Below, in pieces: positions 50,407 through 63,236 of a stretch of 64,000 nt of DNA. The notes below the pieces were generated by a model. That model was not told where the DNA came from, made no database searches, and saw only the letters and a list, made by a program, of their open reading frames with translations. The translations under genes were made by a program, and so were the position numbers. The DNA is from Petrosia ficiformis (lineage: Eukaryota; Porifera; Demospongiae; Haplosclerida; Petrosiidae). The stretch is taken from positions 16,417,115 to 16,481,114 of the forward strand of contig OX345636.1 in NCBI GenBank assembly GCA_947044365.1, given 5' to 3'. The first letter of the stretch is position 1. Each line of letters opens with the position of its first letter.

Positions 50407-53400
50407 TCAATTATGGAACTGAAAATTAGAGTAAGTGCTGTGCATTGCAAAATATGTCAAAATTACTTCATGAATTGTGTTGTATTGGTTCTGTGAAAGT
50501 AAAAAGTACTAATTATGATGGTACAATTAATAGATCTATCAAGTTCAAACTTTCAACATACATCACATATTCTCATGTGTTACAAACGCATTCATACTTA
50601 CTAGTGTAGTGACAGCTCCTGGCTTGTGTAGTCTAACTGCTTTCGTAGCTTGAAATACATCCACTACTCCCTCTGCCTTACACTGTTCTATAGTATTACT
50701 AACTACACAATATATACCTGAACGACTCACTGTATCACTGAATGGTAATAATATATCATTAATGTGATATTTAGTATCATTATGCATGTATGTTTTGGGT
50801 GTGTACTGTGTTTGCGTAAATTGTATGTGTGTATATGTATTCCCTGTGTGTATGGTTACCTGCAGTGTACAACAACAGGTCCTTCTCCAGATCTCTGTTG
50901 TACTTTGATGACATTCTCAATAACATTTAGTATAGTATGAGGATAATGTATCACTCCATCATCAGACCAATTGTCAATATGAAACTGAATTGCACAATGA
51001 CAAACATTATTCTGTAGAGAGAAACACAACAATTGAATATTACATACAATTATTTTAGTATAGCTTTACTTTAGTGTTTCTGATTACAAATTGTCGTCGT
51101 ACAAAACCTTTCTCCTGGAACATATTCTTCATCTCAATTTCAAATTCTCCAAAACATACAGGACTTTGTGAATTCCAGTACATGAAACATGTCTCCTGAA
51201 AAACAAAATTAATAACAAGATCAGTAACAAGCAAATATATAAATGTAAGGATATGAGTTAAAAACTAGTAATTGTTGTCATACCTCTCCTGTTTCTTGTA
51301 AATCACAACACATTACAATGACAGATACTTCATAGTCAACTATCATTTTAAAGAAATCTCTAGTAGTGTTCTTCATAGGACTCTGAGCTATAATGAATCC
51401 TTTCCGAGTATGATAACCCTAATAACAACAAGGAAACAACATGTAGTGTGACTTAAAAGTGTTTACAAACTTACATGCAAACTTAGTATGTATAAATTAA
51501 ATTACTAATTTAACACACACATACCAATACAAATATACAGTCAAACTAATTAATAAAACCAGTATCATTAACTTATAGAAACATTGTTTATACACTTCAG
51601 CAACCTCTATAGTCATAACAAACTATTTTCTATTGTTGTAAATAAAAATTAGTTCTAGCTTTACTAAATAATTAAACTATGGACTTGATAATACAGTACA
51701 ATCTTTGCATGATCAGTTCATCAGGATAGCATTGCAATTATATAGTATAGTAAAGAATAACTATATATAGAGAAAACCAGCTGATATGAGTATCTAAATG
51801 TGCTCTTTTGTCACTAAGAGATTATGATCACAATCAAGGAATCCTAGGTTTGAATGTCAGTTTGTATATGATATTTTCTATTAATTAATAGAAAGAAATA
51901 AACTTACATTGATGAATGATGCATGTATGTAATTGGGATATTCTCCTTTTAGACTAACTCTCCATCTTTCATCTATAATGTAATAATAAATATAGATTAA
52001 TTGTTACTAAAATTAATGTACTCAATATTCAAAACAGATATAATATTGTTTATATATACACATACATATTTAGTATTTTGTATGTATGCAATATTTATAC
52101 TTATTTTTCGATTATAGCATTATTTTGGTTTTTGTTATGGATTTAGTATGATATCGGTAACTATTTATTATGAATTTAAGTTTATTTTATACAGTATTGC
52201 GTTTGGAAATATTGATGCTATCATTAACATGTCATCCATACAGAACACAATATTGATGTGGACAATAATGCAAACATTCTACATGCAGTACTACCAAGTT
52301 CAAGTGAGAAGATGACATTAATACATTTGCTCATTATCAATAATTGTATATGCATTAGTTACATCATGAGAGCAAGGGATATATCCATATAAAGCATAAG
52401 GCAGAAAAGTGCATATCGCTCAAGGACTGAATGCCTTAAACTGGATACTATCCTGAGCACAAGGGATATAAATAATCCATCTGTTTGGGGTCATAACCAT
52501 AACAACTGTATGACACAAAGGCCATTAAATTTTTACTCCATTTAACCCTTAGAAGACTGATGTCACATATATCTGACATTTCACCCCTACGTGGTTCGGA
52601 TTGTGTTCCTAGCATTACGAAGCTCTCCAAATGCTTGTAATTGGTGTCAGGCACAAGCCCATGAAAATGGCAAAAAACGTTGATGGTTTTTCGGCCACCC
52701 TTTGGCCTAAATAACGAGTACTGGGGAAATTTTAAAGGGGGGTGTTCCCTTGTTAATGGGGGTTGGATAGAGGCGCAGCCCCTCGCCGCCCACGTAAATT
52801 GTGGTTTCAGTGACCCCGCCCACGCGCTCTGGTGGGTACCTGAGCCATTTCGCTTGCTGTAAAACCTGAAATCATGGGTGTAGCTGGTGCCAACACGCAG
52901 TGGGGTCATTTTTTTTGCCCCAGTTCCAGTCAAAAGAGGGAGAGCACTGCATTTGATTTAATCCTCCGAAGCGCTTGGGGACTTTCGAGTCCCAGTAAGC
53001 AAGTTGGTAGAAGTCGTACTCCATGTCGGAAAAGGAGCTAAGTTTGGGGTAGAGAAAGTGAACGGTGGCCAAAATATATGCAATAGAGTCGCCAGTGTTG
53101 GAAATGGGAAGAATTTTAAAAAGCAAGCTCAATCCTCTAAGGGTTAAACTGGTTAAGTAATTTAAAATTCATTAAAGAAACCACAGGGATATAACTAAAA
53201 CCGCCATGATATAACTAAAACCACTGTGCTTTACCTGATTTGAAGCACTAATCGTTTCTGTGATGTGCGTCATCATAATGACGCAAATAGTTTTTAAAGC
53301 TGATTGATCTAGAGTGCCATAATTACTATATTTTCATGTATATTTGTTCAGATTTTCACAAACATCTTTGAATACTTTTGCCATTAGTTTTAGATACAGT

Positions 53401-56400
53401 ATTTACAATTGTTAACAAAATACCTGTAATTTTTCGTGTTATGGTATATACTATCAAACAACACTACCAAAACACATGTCTGTTTATAAGTTACATATGC
53501 AATTATGATCATGTAATTTACTTGGTGGACTGATAAAATGGGATAATGAAGTGAAACAAATACACATCAAGAGATTCAGTGCTAACATGGTAGAAATGTC
53601 ATGCTACGATTCTTCTCAGGAAAAGATTTTGCTGTTTTTTTGTAAACATCTCCTTGATCAGGTGTGACTTGACTTAATAACTAACATCAAGTAAATAAAG
53701 TTTTAATCATTATGTCCAAGTGAGAGAAGTGAGAGAAAGAAATACCTGAAATTGTGCTTGCATTGGTGTCTTTCCAGTCTTCTGATTCTTCTGTCGCCAG
53801 TTGTCAACTTTAATATGAAACAGGTCACTTGTAATTTCTGTAGTACCTCCGACTAATACTTCCAACACAGCATCATGAATGAAAGCAAATTGAGCCTGTA
53901 TATGTAATGCATTATAATTATAATACAATAACAAACACTATTATACAATTCACTTCAAACTGCTTTAATTATTATGATGGGACTTACATATGAGACATAA
54001 TTATGCGTCATCTCAGTAACTTACATGTGTTTGAACCATTTTCATTCTCTGTTGTCTGAGTCTATTGATGATACCAGAAATATCAACTATTCCTTCTTTA
54101 TTAGCCTGTTCTAAAGCAATATCTATAGCAATGTAACTACCTGTACGACCAACACCAGCACTGCAATGGACTACTATAGGTCCCTTTTGTTTGCACCACC
54201 AATTTGTCACTCTTCTACTTAGTGTCATGAAAGGAGAAACAGAATCAGGTATCCCATGATCAGGCCATGTAATAAACTGGAAATGTTTTATAGCAAGAAT
54301 ATCTGCTGACCCATCCAACTAAAGATTAAGAAATAGAAAAAGCAGGATAAATGTATTTTGTAACAAAAGGAATAAAATACTAAATAGTGTATCTGTCTAC
54401 TACATATTAATTTATCTAAAATATTTTACCTTAACTATCAGGCCCCTCACTATGAAATTTAAAAGAATTTGTTCTTCTTTTAAAGTCACAGTGAATGGAC
54501 CATATGTCTTGCTTCCTAGTGTTTCATCTGGCCAATATTGGTTACACTTTGTATTTTTACCCTCCATTAAATTGGTTAGCATTACTATATACTGGACACT
54601 TTCTTGCCATATTAACCACCAAAAGTCATCAATAGTGTTGGGTAGAGGCCCTAGTTAGAAGTGAGAATAATATGTTCATGCATACATAATCTATGTAGAT
54701 AATGTGATGTTTGTTTACATATATAGTTATGTGAATATATGTGAGCATTACACACCTTGAGTTGCTATAAACTTCTTTGGTATACTGTATCCCTATATGA
54801 ATTATAATTATACATAATGATGGTAAATAAACATTATTATATTTTCATTTCTACTCACATCTATATAGCTTGCATTAATGAAGTTAGTGTGACTATTAGC
54901 TTGACCTTGTATTGGCATCAATGTAATACAATTATCATCATCTGTGATATAAAGAAAATTCCCACTGCAATCCTTACTAAGTATAATTATACTTACAGAC
55001 AGTAATGTTTTTGAATCTGTTGAATGTTTTGTTTTCATTACTAAATCCAATCTCAGCACTTTTATCACTACCATCATATAGTTGCTAGAAATGATTGCAT
55101 ATATTATAATGTTTACATTATATTACTGAACATACTTCAAATTGTGTTTTGAAACCATGATTATTTTGCCGATGACAATCAGCTACATGATGACCCATAT
55201 TATCAACCGATATTGGTAATGTTGCTGGTATCTTAGGATCAAAACGAGATGTTTTTGACAGCTGCTCACGTTTATTGCTAACCACAACAGATGCATTAGC
55301 ATAAACAATTGAATCATTCTTCTGGAGATTCTCACAAACATTAACTGACGAATCTTCAGTTTACAATGAAAATGCACCCATAATTAGTTATTATCATAAT
55401 TGTGCACATTAAATGGATGAACTAACAAGAGGTATATACACAAACAGACAAACATCATGAAAAATATGCTGAATTCACAGACAATTAAAAATTGCATCAT
55501 TGTGCAATTATTTCTCTACAAAAGGCCATTGCTTTATCAATTAAGCCAGATATAAACAATAGAGAATAGTGACATACATGAAGAGACCAAACATACATGC
55601 GGTTTCCACTTCGGGTTGTTGTTGCTCCAAAACATCGTCTTTTTTTGAAGGTATGACAACATACAAATGGTTTTCATCCATCTCTATTTCTGTTGATGAA
55701 CACTGATATTGTTTTCCTGATCTCATTCTGTAAACCAGTTGTAATAAAATACCACTATACAGCCTCACAAATCAACATCTAACCTAATTATGACTATAAC
55801 CACTGTAATCACAATAACAGTGATGATTACTATCATAACTAATAGTGTTACTGCTATCCCAGCTGTGGCAAATAGTCCAATTCCTTCATCTGACTGCGAT
55901 GTTGTTGCCGGTCTTTCATTAATCAGTTCTGTATAGATTTAAAACAGATGACACTCTAAGAAATGACATGTTAATTCAACCGTGGAATTGTACTATTTAT
56001 AATAATAATTATAATAGCATCCATACCAAGTATACATCTATTTTATCTGGACTACATACAATTCAGGTTTGTTTACTGATGATAGTAGATGTGGGCTGAT
56101 AGTTATGAATCCATACTAAATAAATATTATGAATTTCAAAGTAAATATTATGATATCTCTGTATTCACAATTAAATAGAAAATGTAAACATGTTCCATCA
56201 TTTATATATACAATATACAGTTACACGTACAGATAATTACCTTCAGTTTTTTCTACTAGAATATTCCAGTCTCCTGGAACTGTAGAATATGATGAATATA
56301 TTCTCACACCAAATATATAACAAGTATTAGATTCTAATTCTGTAATATTAACTTTAGCCTCAGTGGTGTTAATATAAGAGATGTATCCATCAGTTAGAGT

Positions 56401-59400
56401 AGTCATATTAGTACTAGAACACTCTCTATCAGAACTCATATTAAATGCCACTTCATACGTATAAATTATACTGTTATTACTAGTAATAGCCTCCCAAGAC
56501 AGTTCAACTGAAGTAGTAAAAATATCAGCAAAGAGATCAGTCAGTTCATTATCAACTATATGTGAAAGAAATATTAATTACATATGATGATGCATATAAT
56601 AGTTAATATTTATATATAATAGTTAACATTTATTAACTTACAAGTAAAGAAAGTGAACATTTGACTGAAAACACCAGTTCCAATACTATTCATTGCTGCT
56701 ATACTGATTGAGTATAAATTAAATCTACTGAGACCAGTGATCACAATACTAGTGGCTTCTGCATTGGTAGTAACTTCGTTTGGATTACTGTCATTAATAA
56801 TATTATATTGTATAATATAACCAGTTATAATCCCATTACGTTTTGTACATTCCACTTCATTCCATTCTACTCTAATAGATGTTGAATTTAGCACTACTGG
56901 AGGATATAATTCTGGTGTTCCAGGAGGAACTGATGGAATGAAAGAATATTTATTATGTTGCTACAGTTATTATAATTAGTACAACCATTTTATATTCACT
57001 CACTGGTTTCATTCAACATTGCACTAACAAACTTCTCTATTCCTTTTCCTAGTATATTTTCTGGTTGTATACTGAGAGTGTACTCTAGTCCAGATGGCAG
57101 ATTGTGTATGTCTATACTTGTTACTGTATTTTCAATGTATAGTGAGAATTTTACATCATCACATGTTCGAGTATAAACTAAAGTATAGTTATCTACTATA
57201 CTAATGTTGGTAGTGTTCCAATTAATTCTGATGGATGTTGTGTTGATAGGTTCAGCTCTTAAAAGTGATATTTGTGGTACTGTGAATAGTCTAAGAGTAA
57301 ACAGAATAATTAAGATAATTGTAATTATGTACCATCTAATAGAACTGTCACATCATTAGATGCAGTTGATGGAAGGTCTCTATAAGCAAACACACTAAAT
57401 TGATAAATCCTTCCTTGTGTGAGACCCTTTAGTATATAGCTCAATGCATCTCCAATGATTAATTGTGGATCCATTCCTGAATAATGAATGATATATCCTT
57501 TAACTACACATAATGGAGGTACCCAGCTGACAGATACCCTGGAGAAGGATAGTATCTTCACTGACACATTAGTTGGAGGACTTGAAGGAACTATAAAACA
57601 AGTTTTAGAAATGTTTTAGAAGCATCATAATTTTGTAATCAAACCTTGAAGAGAATAGTTAACTGAATCTACATATCCATTAACTGAATAAATACATGAT
57701 GCTTTGGTACTAGCATTGAATGTTCCATTAACTTGTAGATAATGTCTGTAGGTCATACTAGTTTCATCCAACAACTCTGAATCCTCTAACTGATCACTAG
57801 GAGGTTGAAAACTCCAAGTAATCTCTGAAGGTTTAACTCTTGAAGTGAAGCAGTTCAATTGTACTTCTTGAATGTTGTTTGAAGTCACTGATAATAATGT
57901 GCCATTGATACCAATAATAGTAGCTATACAATAAAATAAATGAGATTAGTCAATTTGCTAATTGATTCTTAATCTAATTTTGTTTATTAGCAATCCACAT
58001 TGCACAGAGTTTTTGGTTATTTTCACCAATCAGTTGGTTAGATGCCAATTTAATAATATGTCTTTTCCCACCATACTGCTGTATTGAGGTGTTGAAAGGT
58101 AAGAGAATTAGCATTTGTAATTTTTGTTGTTGAAATGCCGTTGTTCACAATGACTAAGTAAATTGATAGTGGAGGATGACTGATATTATGTCAGTTCTTA
58201 TATAAATTTATAGTAGGGAAACACTGACATGTAAACTGTGAATCATGACTAATTTACTTGTCATTGTGAACAACATTCCAACATGAAAATTCTATTCTTC
58301 AACACCTCATTTCAGCAGTAATGGATATGCAATTGCAGTGATGCATGTATTGTTTATCTTGTTTATCTGTTCATACTATATACACATATTTGTGCAAACA
58401 AGGTCAGAATGGTACTAACGTAGGAGGTATAATCAAGGTCAAGAGTGTTCAACTAAATTAAATGAACCACTTCGTGAAACCCTACATATATACCAATGTT
58501 GCTAAAAAGCAAATGACAAAGTAGCTTTACTTACTTGATTATAGCAACTTTGTTAGTACAATCCAATGTAGGGATGTCAAAACCAAAGAAGAATGCTAAC
58601 AAGAGTTTGGCTATTAGAATATTTATATATTAGCAATTTTGTACTGAACACTTTTCTGGTTGTTTCTCTATATAATAATGCAATGTTTATAATTATAGTC
58701 TTGTATGGTATATATAGGAGATACATGTATGCATTATTATGGTTATAAAATTATGCTGATATAGTTGTTCTCACTCAAGCATGTCATTAATAATTATTAT
58801 TGTATTCTGCGATTTGTATAAGTATTGTACACTAGATTGTTAGGTTAATTACTAAATAAGCAACCAATTTTCTAATCCGTTGCTTTATGAATTGTTCGTC
58901 CATGCATTCATCAAATAAATAAATAATGGATATCTCCCTGTCTGGAAGTAGGTTATGGGCATATACTGCCCACTAGAAAATAGGTAGAGGGCTAACCAGA
59001 GACCTATTATCTCGAGGGTGGTATATGCCCATAACTACTTCAAGTCAGGGAGATATCGGGGAAGGAGAAAAAGCGGAAACGGCGGAAATGGCGGAAACTG
59101 ATAATAAACATCACATTTGTGATGTTTAGCAAAGTTGTTGATGTTTATAAAGTCATTGATAGAAAGTCATGGATGTTTAACAAGAAATGGGGGGGTCTGG
59201 GGGGGCGGAGCCCTCCCAGTTTAGGCCCTGGGATTGTTAGGGTTATCATCCATGTTGTTTGAGTCAGGAAAGGCGAATATAGACTCAAACAACATGGATG
59301 ATAACCCTAACAATCCCAGGGCCTAAACTGGGGGGGCTCTGCCCTAACAGACCCTACCCCCCCCCCCCCCCCCCAGTTTGTCAGGATTGCCATTTCTGCC

Positions 59401-60838
59401 GTTTCCGCCATTTCCGCTTTTTCTCCTTCCCCAGAGATATCTGATTTATAACTGGGTACAGCCACAAAAATGTAATAAAAGTGCTAATGCGTAAACTGTG
59501 AAATTATAATTCAGCATTCAATAATTCATTGTGTAAACTGTGAAATTTAACACATCAAAGGTTACTATGTTGATCATTCATGCACCATGGTATAAGTGTT
59601 ATAATAAACTAACATTCTAGTCTTGCAGTTACATATCCAGCAGCTCCCAAAAGATCATAATATCCTCTTACTTCTATGATATAATCTCTTTCTCGGAATA
59701 ATCCACTCACAACAAATTCCTTCACAGATCCATTATTCACTTGATGTGTAATTGTAGTAAGATTACTACTTGTTATATTAATGATATATCCATTGACAAA
59801 ACTTGTTGATATATTCCAGAATATTCTGATAGCAGTAGCATTGATATCATCATAATACACAATTGGAATGCCATCTGGAGCTGTGAAATTGTATTTATCA
59901 AATGCATAATTATATTCAATATAATACACACACCTCTTATAGCTGTCATTAATGGAATTATTTGTGTAGATTCAAACATAGCTCCACATTCAAATTGATG
60001 ATGAGTAAATTCAGAATTTGTTGCATTCCAATTAATAGGTAATGAATACTGATACGTCTCCTCACTAAGATGGAGGTAATATGGTGTACCACATGATATA
60101 CCATCTTGATTACCACAATCTTCAGATGTATTAAACTTAATTTCTGGTACTAATCTTGTTGGAGGAACCCCAGATGTGATCATATTTACTATGTATTGTT
60201 GAAGAACTACATTGACATCAAGTGGTGGTGTTATAGAGCAATTCTCAATGATTGGAGTGGCTAAAATAATAATAATAATTATGATATAAGAGTAAAAATG
60301 GGAAGATATATTGAAATGGAGTGAGGCTGCAGAATTATATTATTATATAGATTTAATTTCAAGCAACTCACATGAATCTAAGAAATTATTATATTCCTTA
60401 TTGGTTAATATTCTAGCACTAATACAGCTTTCATCGATGCAACAAGTATACTTTCCATTTCTCCTTGATGAAAAATCATTCAGTGTGAAAAAAGTAAGAT
60501 ATCCATTCCCAATCACACACTGAACAACACCACTGTCACATGCCACATTTTCTCCATTGTTGTTCATCAAAGTACCTGCTGTAGACATGCTTCCTTTTCT
60601 AAAACAGGTAATTCCACTATCAGCACCATTATCAATATCTTTTTTATTAAACACAGTATTACTACCATAGCAAGTGTTAGACATCATTAAATACATTTCT
60701 GTGGAAAGCATAATACAAACAGCTTCATCTTTCATGCACTTGACTCTTACCAGACTCAGGAGAGCATTGAGAATCAACTCTCCTGCTGACAAGAAAAATG
60801 ATCAGCATCCCTAACACCTTGATCCACAGACATTTCAT
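50407..60838 (-). CDS. Gene D: receptor-type protein tyrosine phosphatase, 25 exons, 1527 aa
   Basis: Exons: 60751-60838, 60372-60698, 59934-60260, 59614-59880, 57645-57923, 57333-57590, 57004-57279, 56642-56929, 56241-56555, 55784-55928, 55597-55727, 55136-55353, 54997-55084, 54859-54941, 54756-54792, 54430-54650, 54025-54318, 53746-53895, 53587-53680, 51908-51972, 51284-51418, 51070-51195, 50860-51011, 50602-50737, 50407-50490. Exons 3-25 have the same lengths as in gene A and all join in frame. D1 keeps NRFKNI, WPDHG and HCSAGVGRTG, so it should be catalytic. D2 has WSDDG and HCSDTVSRSG as in A. The N-terminal exons and 5' flank are much closer to B and C than to A (exon 2 differs from B by a handful of residues), while the phosphatase half pairs with A. 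Gene D is therefore a mosaic linking the two receptor classes. Introns 4 and 19 hold transposons. Confidence 0.88.
52546..53143. mobile_element. Complete 598-bp piggyBac-like non-autonomous element
   Basis: It is flanked by TTAA on both sides. The ends are CCCTTAGAAGA and TCCTCTAAGGG, an imperfect inverted repeat, with TGTCACATATATCTGACA just inside. TTAA target sites and CCC/GGG termini are the hallmark of piggyBac. On the minus strand two overlapping frames encode about 75 residues ending near MQCSPSFDWNWGKK and a stretch with FHGLVPDTNYKHLESF. These may be remains of a transposase or captured sequence; I do not recognise them. GC content is clearly above the surrounding intron (intron 19 of gene D). 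Confidence 0.72.
58560..58640. repeat. GTAGGGATGTCAAAACC MITE end in intron 4 of gene D
   Basis: CAATGTAGGGATGTCAAAAC at about 58564 matches the terminal repeat found in the same intron of genes A, B and C. The insertion predates the diversification of the cluster. Confidence 0.5.
58929..59057. repeat. Foldback element with GATATCTCCCTG arms
   Basis: The left arm reads GATATCTCCCTGTCTGGAAG and the right arm is its near reverse complement, with inner arms ATGGGCATATACTGCCC / GGTATATGCCCAT. Gene D intron 4. It abuts the next foldback and shares the GATATC. Confidence 0.75.
59050..59441. repeat. Nested foldback element with purine-rich arms and poly-C tract
   Basis: The outer arms begin GAGATATC, followed by GGAAGGAGAAAAAGCGGAAA, and end with the reverse complement. 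Inner arms contain CCATGTTGTTTGAGT and its complement, related to the interior of the ATACGGAAGCCC MITE. A run of about 18-20 C lies near 59355. It can fold over almost its whole length. Confidence 0.78.
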
Positions 60839-61268
60839 ACTGCTTTATTCTGTTCCAAATGCAGATGTAGATCTCGCTGTAAAGTTGGTCCACGACCTTT
60901 GACCCATTAATAATATTCATAGGCAATAACCGTGCCAATTTTTAACCTTTTAGTGATTGAATATTACTTAAACTTTTAGTGGATTGAATATTCACTATCA
61001 GTCAAAACATTTAGGCCCAATAATTATACCCCCGGGTGGGTGTAGCTTCCAAAAGATACAGAATTGAACCAGATTGTATGCAGCAAGAAGCTGGCAAGAC
61101 TAGAAACCGATTGGAGTTTCAACTACCCCTCCCCCTAGTACAACCTTATTAAACAAAGCACATTATCAAGCAAAATAAGGACAAAGGCGCAATAACACTA
61201 GTCATACTTACCTTTCCTTTAAGAAGCTCACGAGAAAAACAGATTTTCTTTTTGTAACTAGTGAAAGT
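60839..61268 (-). promoter_or_regulatory. 5' flank of gene D, shared with genes B and C
   Basis: It is nearly identical to 30436-30873 and 37856-38293. It is unlike the flank of gene A (17951 onward). If it is the promoter, D would be expressed with B and C and A separately. No core promoter motif could be assigned. Confidence 0.45.
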
Positions 61269-61525
61269 ATACGGAAGCCCTTAGCGACATTCTCGTTCAT
61301 GTTCTTGTTTATGTTCGAGCACATCTCGTATTGGTTGTGTCATGCACTAGCAAAATGAAGCGTGGGTGTAAAAATAAGGCGTGGCCACAAATTAAACCAT
61401 ACTCAAACAACATGGATGATAACCTTAACGATCCCAGGGCCTAAACTGGGGGCTCCGCCCCCCAGACCCCCCCAGTTTGTCAGGAACGAGAACATGAACG
61501 AGAATGTCGCTAAGGGCTTCCGTAT
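61269..61525. mobile_element. ATACGGAAGCCC MITE upstream of gene D
   Basis: It has both terminal inverted repeats and the GC-rich centre, nearly identical to 30874-31130 and at the same distance from the start codon. Confidence 0.8.
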
Positions 61526-61879
61526 CAATCAGCTCGTCTTCTGCATGGCTTTTGCTGTTTTAAATTATAATTAAAAAGGGAATTTCCCTAACCTTTCATC
61601 ATGCAAACACGTGTGTGGCAGCTGTTTGTGGTTAGCAAAAGTAAACAGTGATCATGAACAGGCGATGTCAGGAAAAAGATCATCAAATTATAATAATTCA
61701 ATAAGAAGTTACTTTAGTAAAAAAAAGCAGACTAGGTATAATGTATAAATAAAAAGATTATTATTAATAAACATGATTAGATTTTTGTTGTTGCACCTCC
61801 TGTATGGCAAATTAAGTTTATCAGTATTAATTTATTAAAATGGGCGTAAATATGCTTGGTAGTGTGAAAAAGATAAGAA

Positions 61880-62232
61880 ATCCATTTTCAATCTCACACT
61901 GAACAAAATAAACGGCACATTTAACAGTTTGTCCATTTGGGTGCTTCAGTATACCTGCTACAGACACACTGCCCTTCCAGTGATTCTAATATGAGCACCA
62001 CTATCAATATCTTCTTTATTAAACACAGTATTGCTTCCATAGCAAGTGTTTGACATCGTTAAATACATTTCTGTGGAAAGTAATACTTTATAATACAAAC
62101 AGCTGGCTTGATTTTTTCATGCACCTTAACATTATATTAACATGGACTCTTACCAGACTGAGGACAGTCAACTCTCCCACTCACTTGAAAAATGATTAAT
62201 ATCTCTAACACTTTGATGAACAGACACTCCAC
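61880..62232 (-). pseudogene. Receptor N-terminal relic (exons 1 and 2)
   Basis: Exon 1 (62154-62232) retains the signal peptide codons and splice donor, but the start codon is GTG where gene A has ATG. Exon 2 starts at about 62071 with MYLTMSNTCYGSN. It then shifts frame after IDSGA and hits stops. The rest of exon 2 (to about 61880) matches the debris in both palindrome arms, so this is probably the parent of that debris. Confidence 0.75.
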
Positions 62233-63236
62233 GTTGCTCTATTCTACTGCAAGATGCATCAATACACTACAATGTCATTACATGTTTTAGTACAAATGGC
62301 AACTTAGTGTTCCTTATAATAGTGATAATAGAGATTAATAGTGATAATAGAGAATAATAGGAATATTTATATTGACTCCAGTTATAGCGTGGAATACTGC
62401 ATATAGCTTCGTTTCAAGTTAAGCTATATATCATCAATTGTCATGAGTACACAAATCAAATTTAAGTCATTTGTATAACTTACCTACAGAACATTATAAA
62501 AATGCTTTAACTTTTGTTAGCACGATATTGCTTTCCTCCTGAGCTTTTAATTCACTAAAAAATTAAGTTTCTCTTTAGATAACATTTGTGATTTACTTTA
62601 GAGTAATGGCAATCAATACTGATACTATGTTATAGTTAATTTTGTAGTTAATATCATACCAAATGCAATATAATATGTACTAGTACTACATAATTGATTT
62701 AAATACTTTTTATGGTATACTAGTGTGCAGGAAATATGATTGTGTTTCATATAATACTGTTTTGGTAAACATTTATTGTTTGTGAACGGCAATTCAGTAA
62801 ACTGAAAGCAAGTGATGTTATAACATGAAAAATGCTGTCGATTGTTTATGCTATATACTAATTAAGATTAAGGACTTCCAAACTTTATGTTGCATAAACT
62901 GTGCACCTAATCTTGAAACAACAATTCAGTTTTTACAGTGCACATGAACATGTATGAATATATATTATCAGTTGAAGGATGGGAATTACGTATGTATTAT
63001 ATAAATGTTGTTAGTACATTTGCAATAATAATTATATACATAGTACTTGTGTATTTCACTTTTGTAATATTATTGTATGTATGTATGTATATACTACGAT
63101 GAAAGTTAACTATAATTCTACTATATAATCATAGTTTTGCAATGAAGTATGGGTGAAACTTTTATTTCTCACAAGCCAGTACCTATTTTAGTGAAAAATA
63201 AATGAAAACATTTTTTACTTGAAGATTTCATAATTA
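62233..63236. other. Intergenic, AT-rich
   Basis: No gene was seen. It contains a short repeat (GTGATAATAGAGA, near 62322-62350) and a TATG microsatellite near 63075. Weak similarity to the 3' flank of genes B and C is suggested near 62990-63200. Confidence 0.4.
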
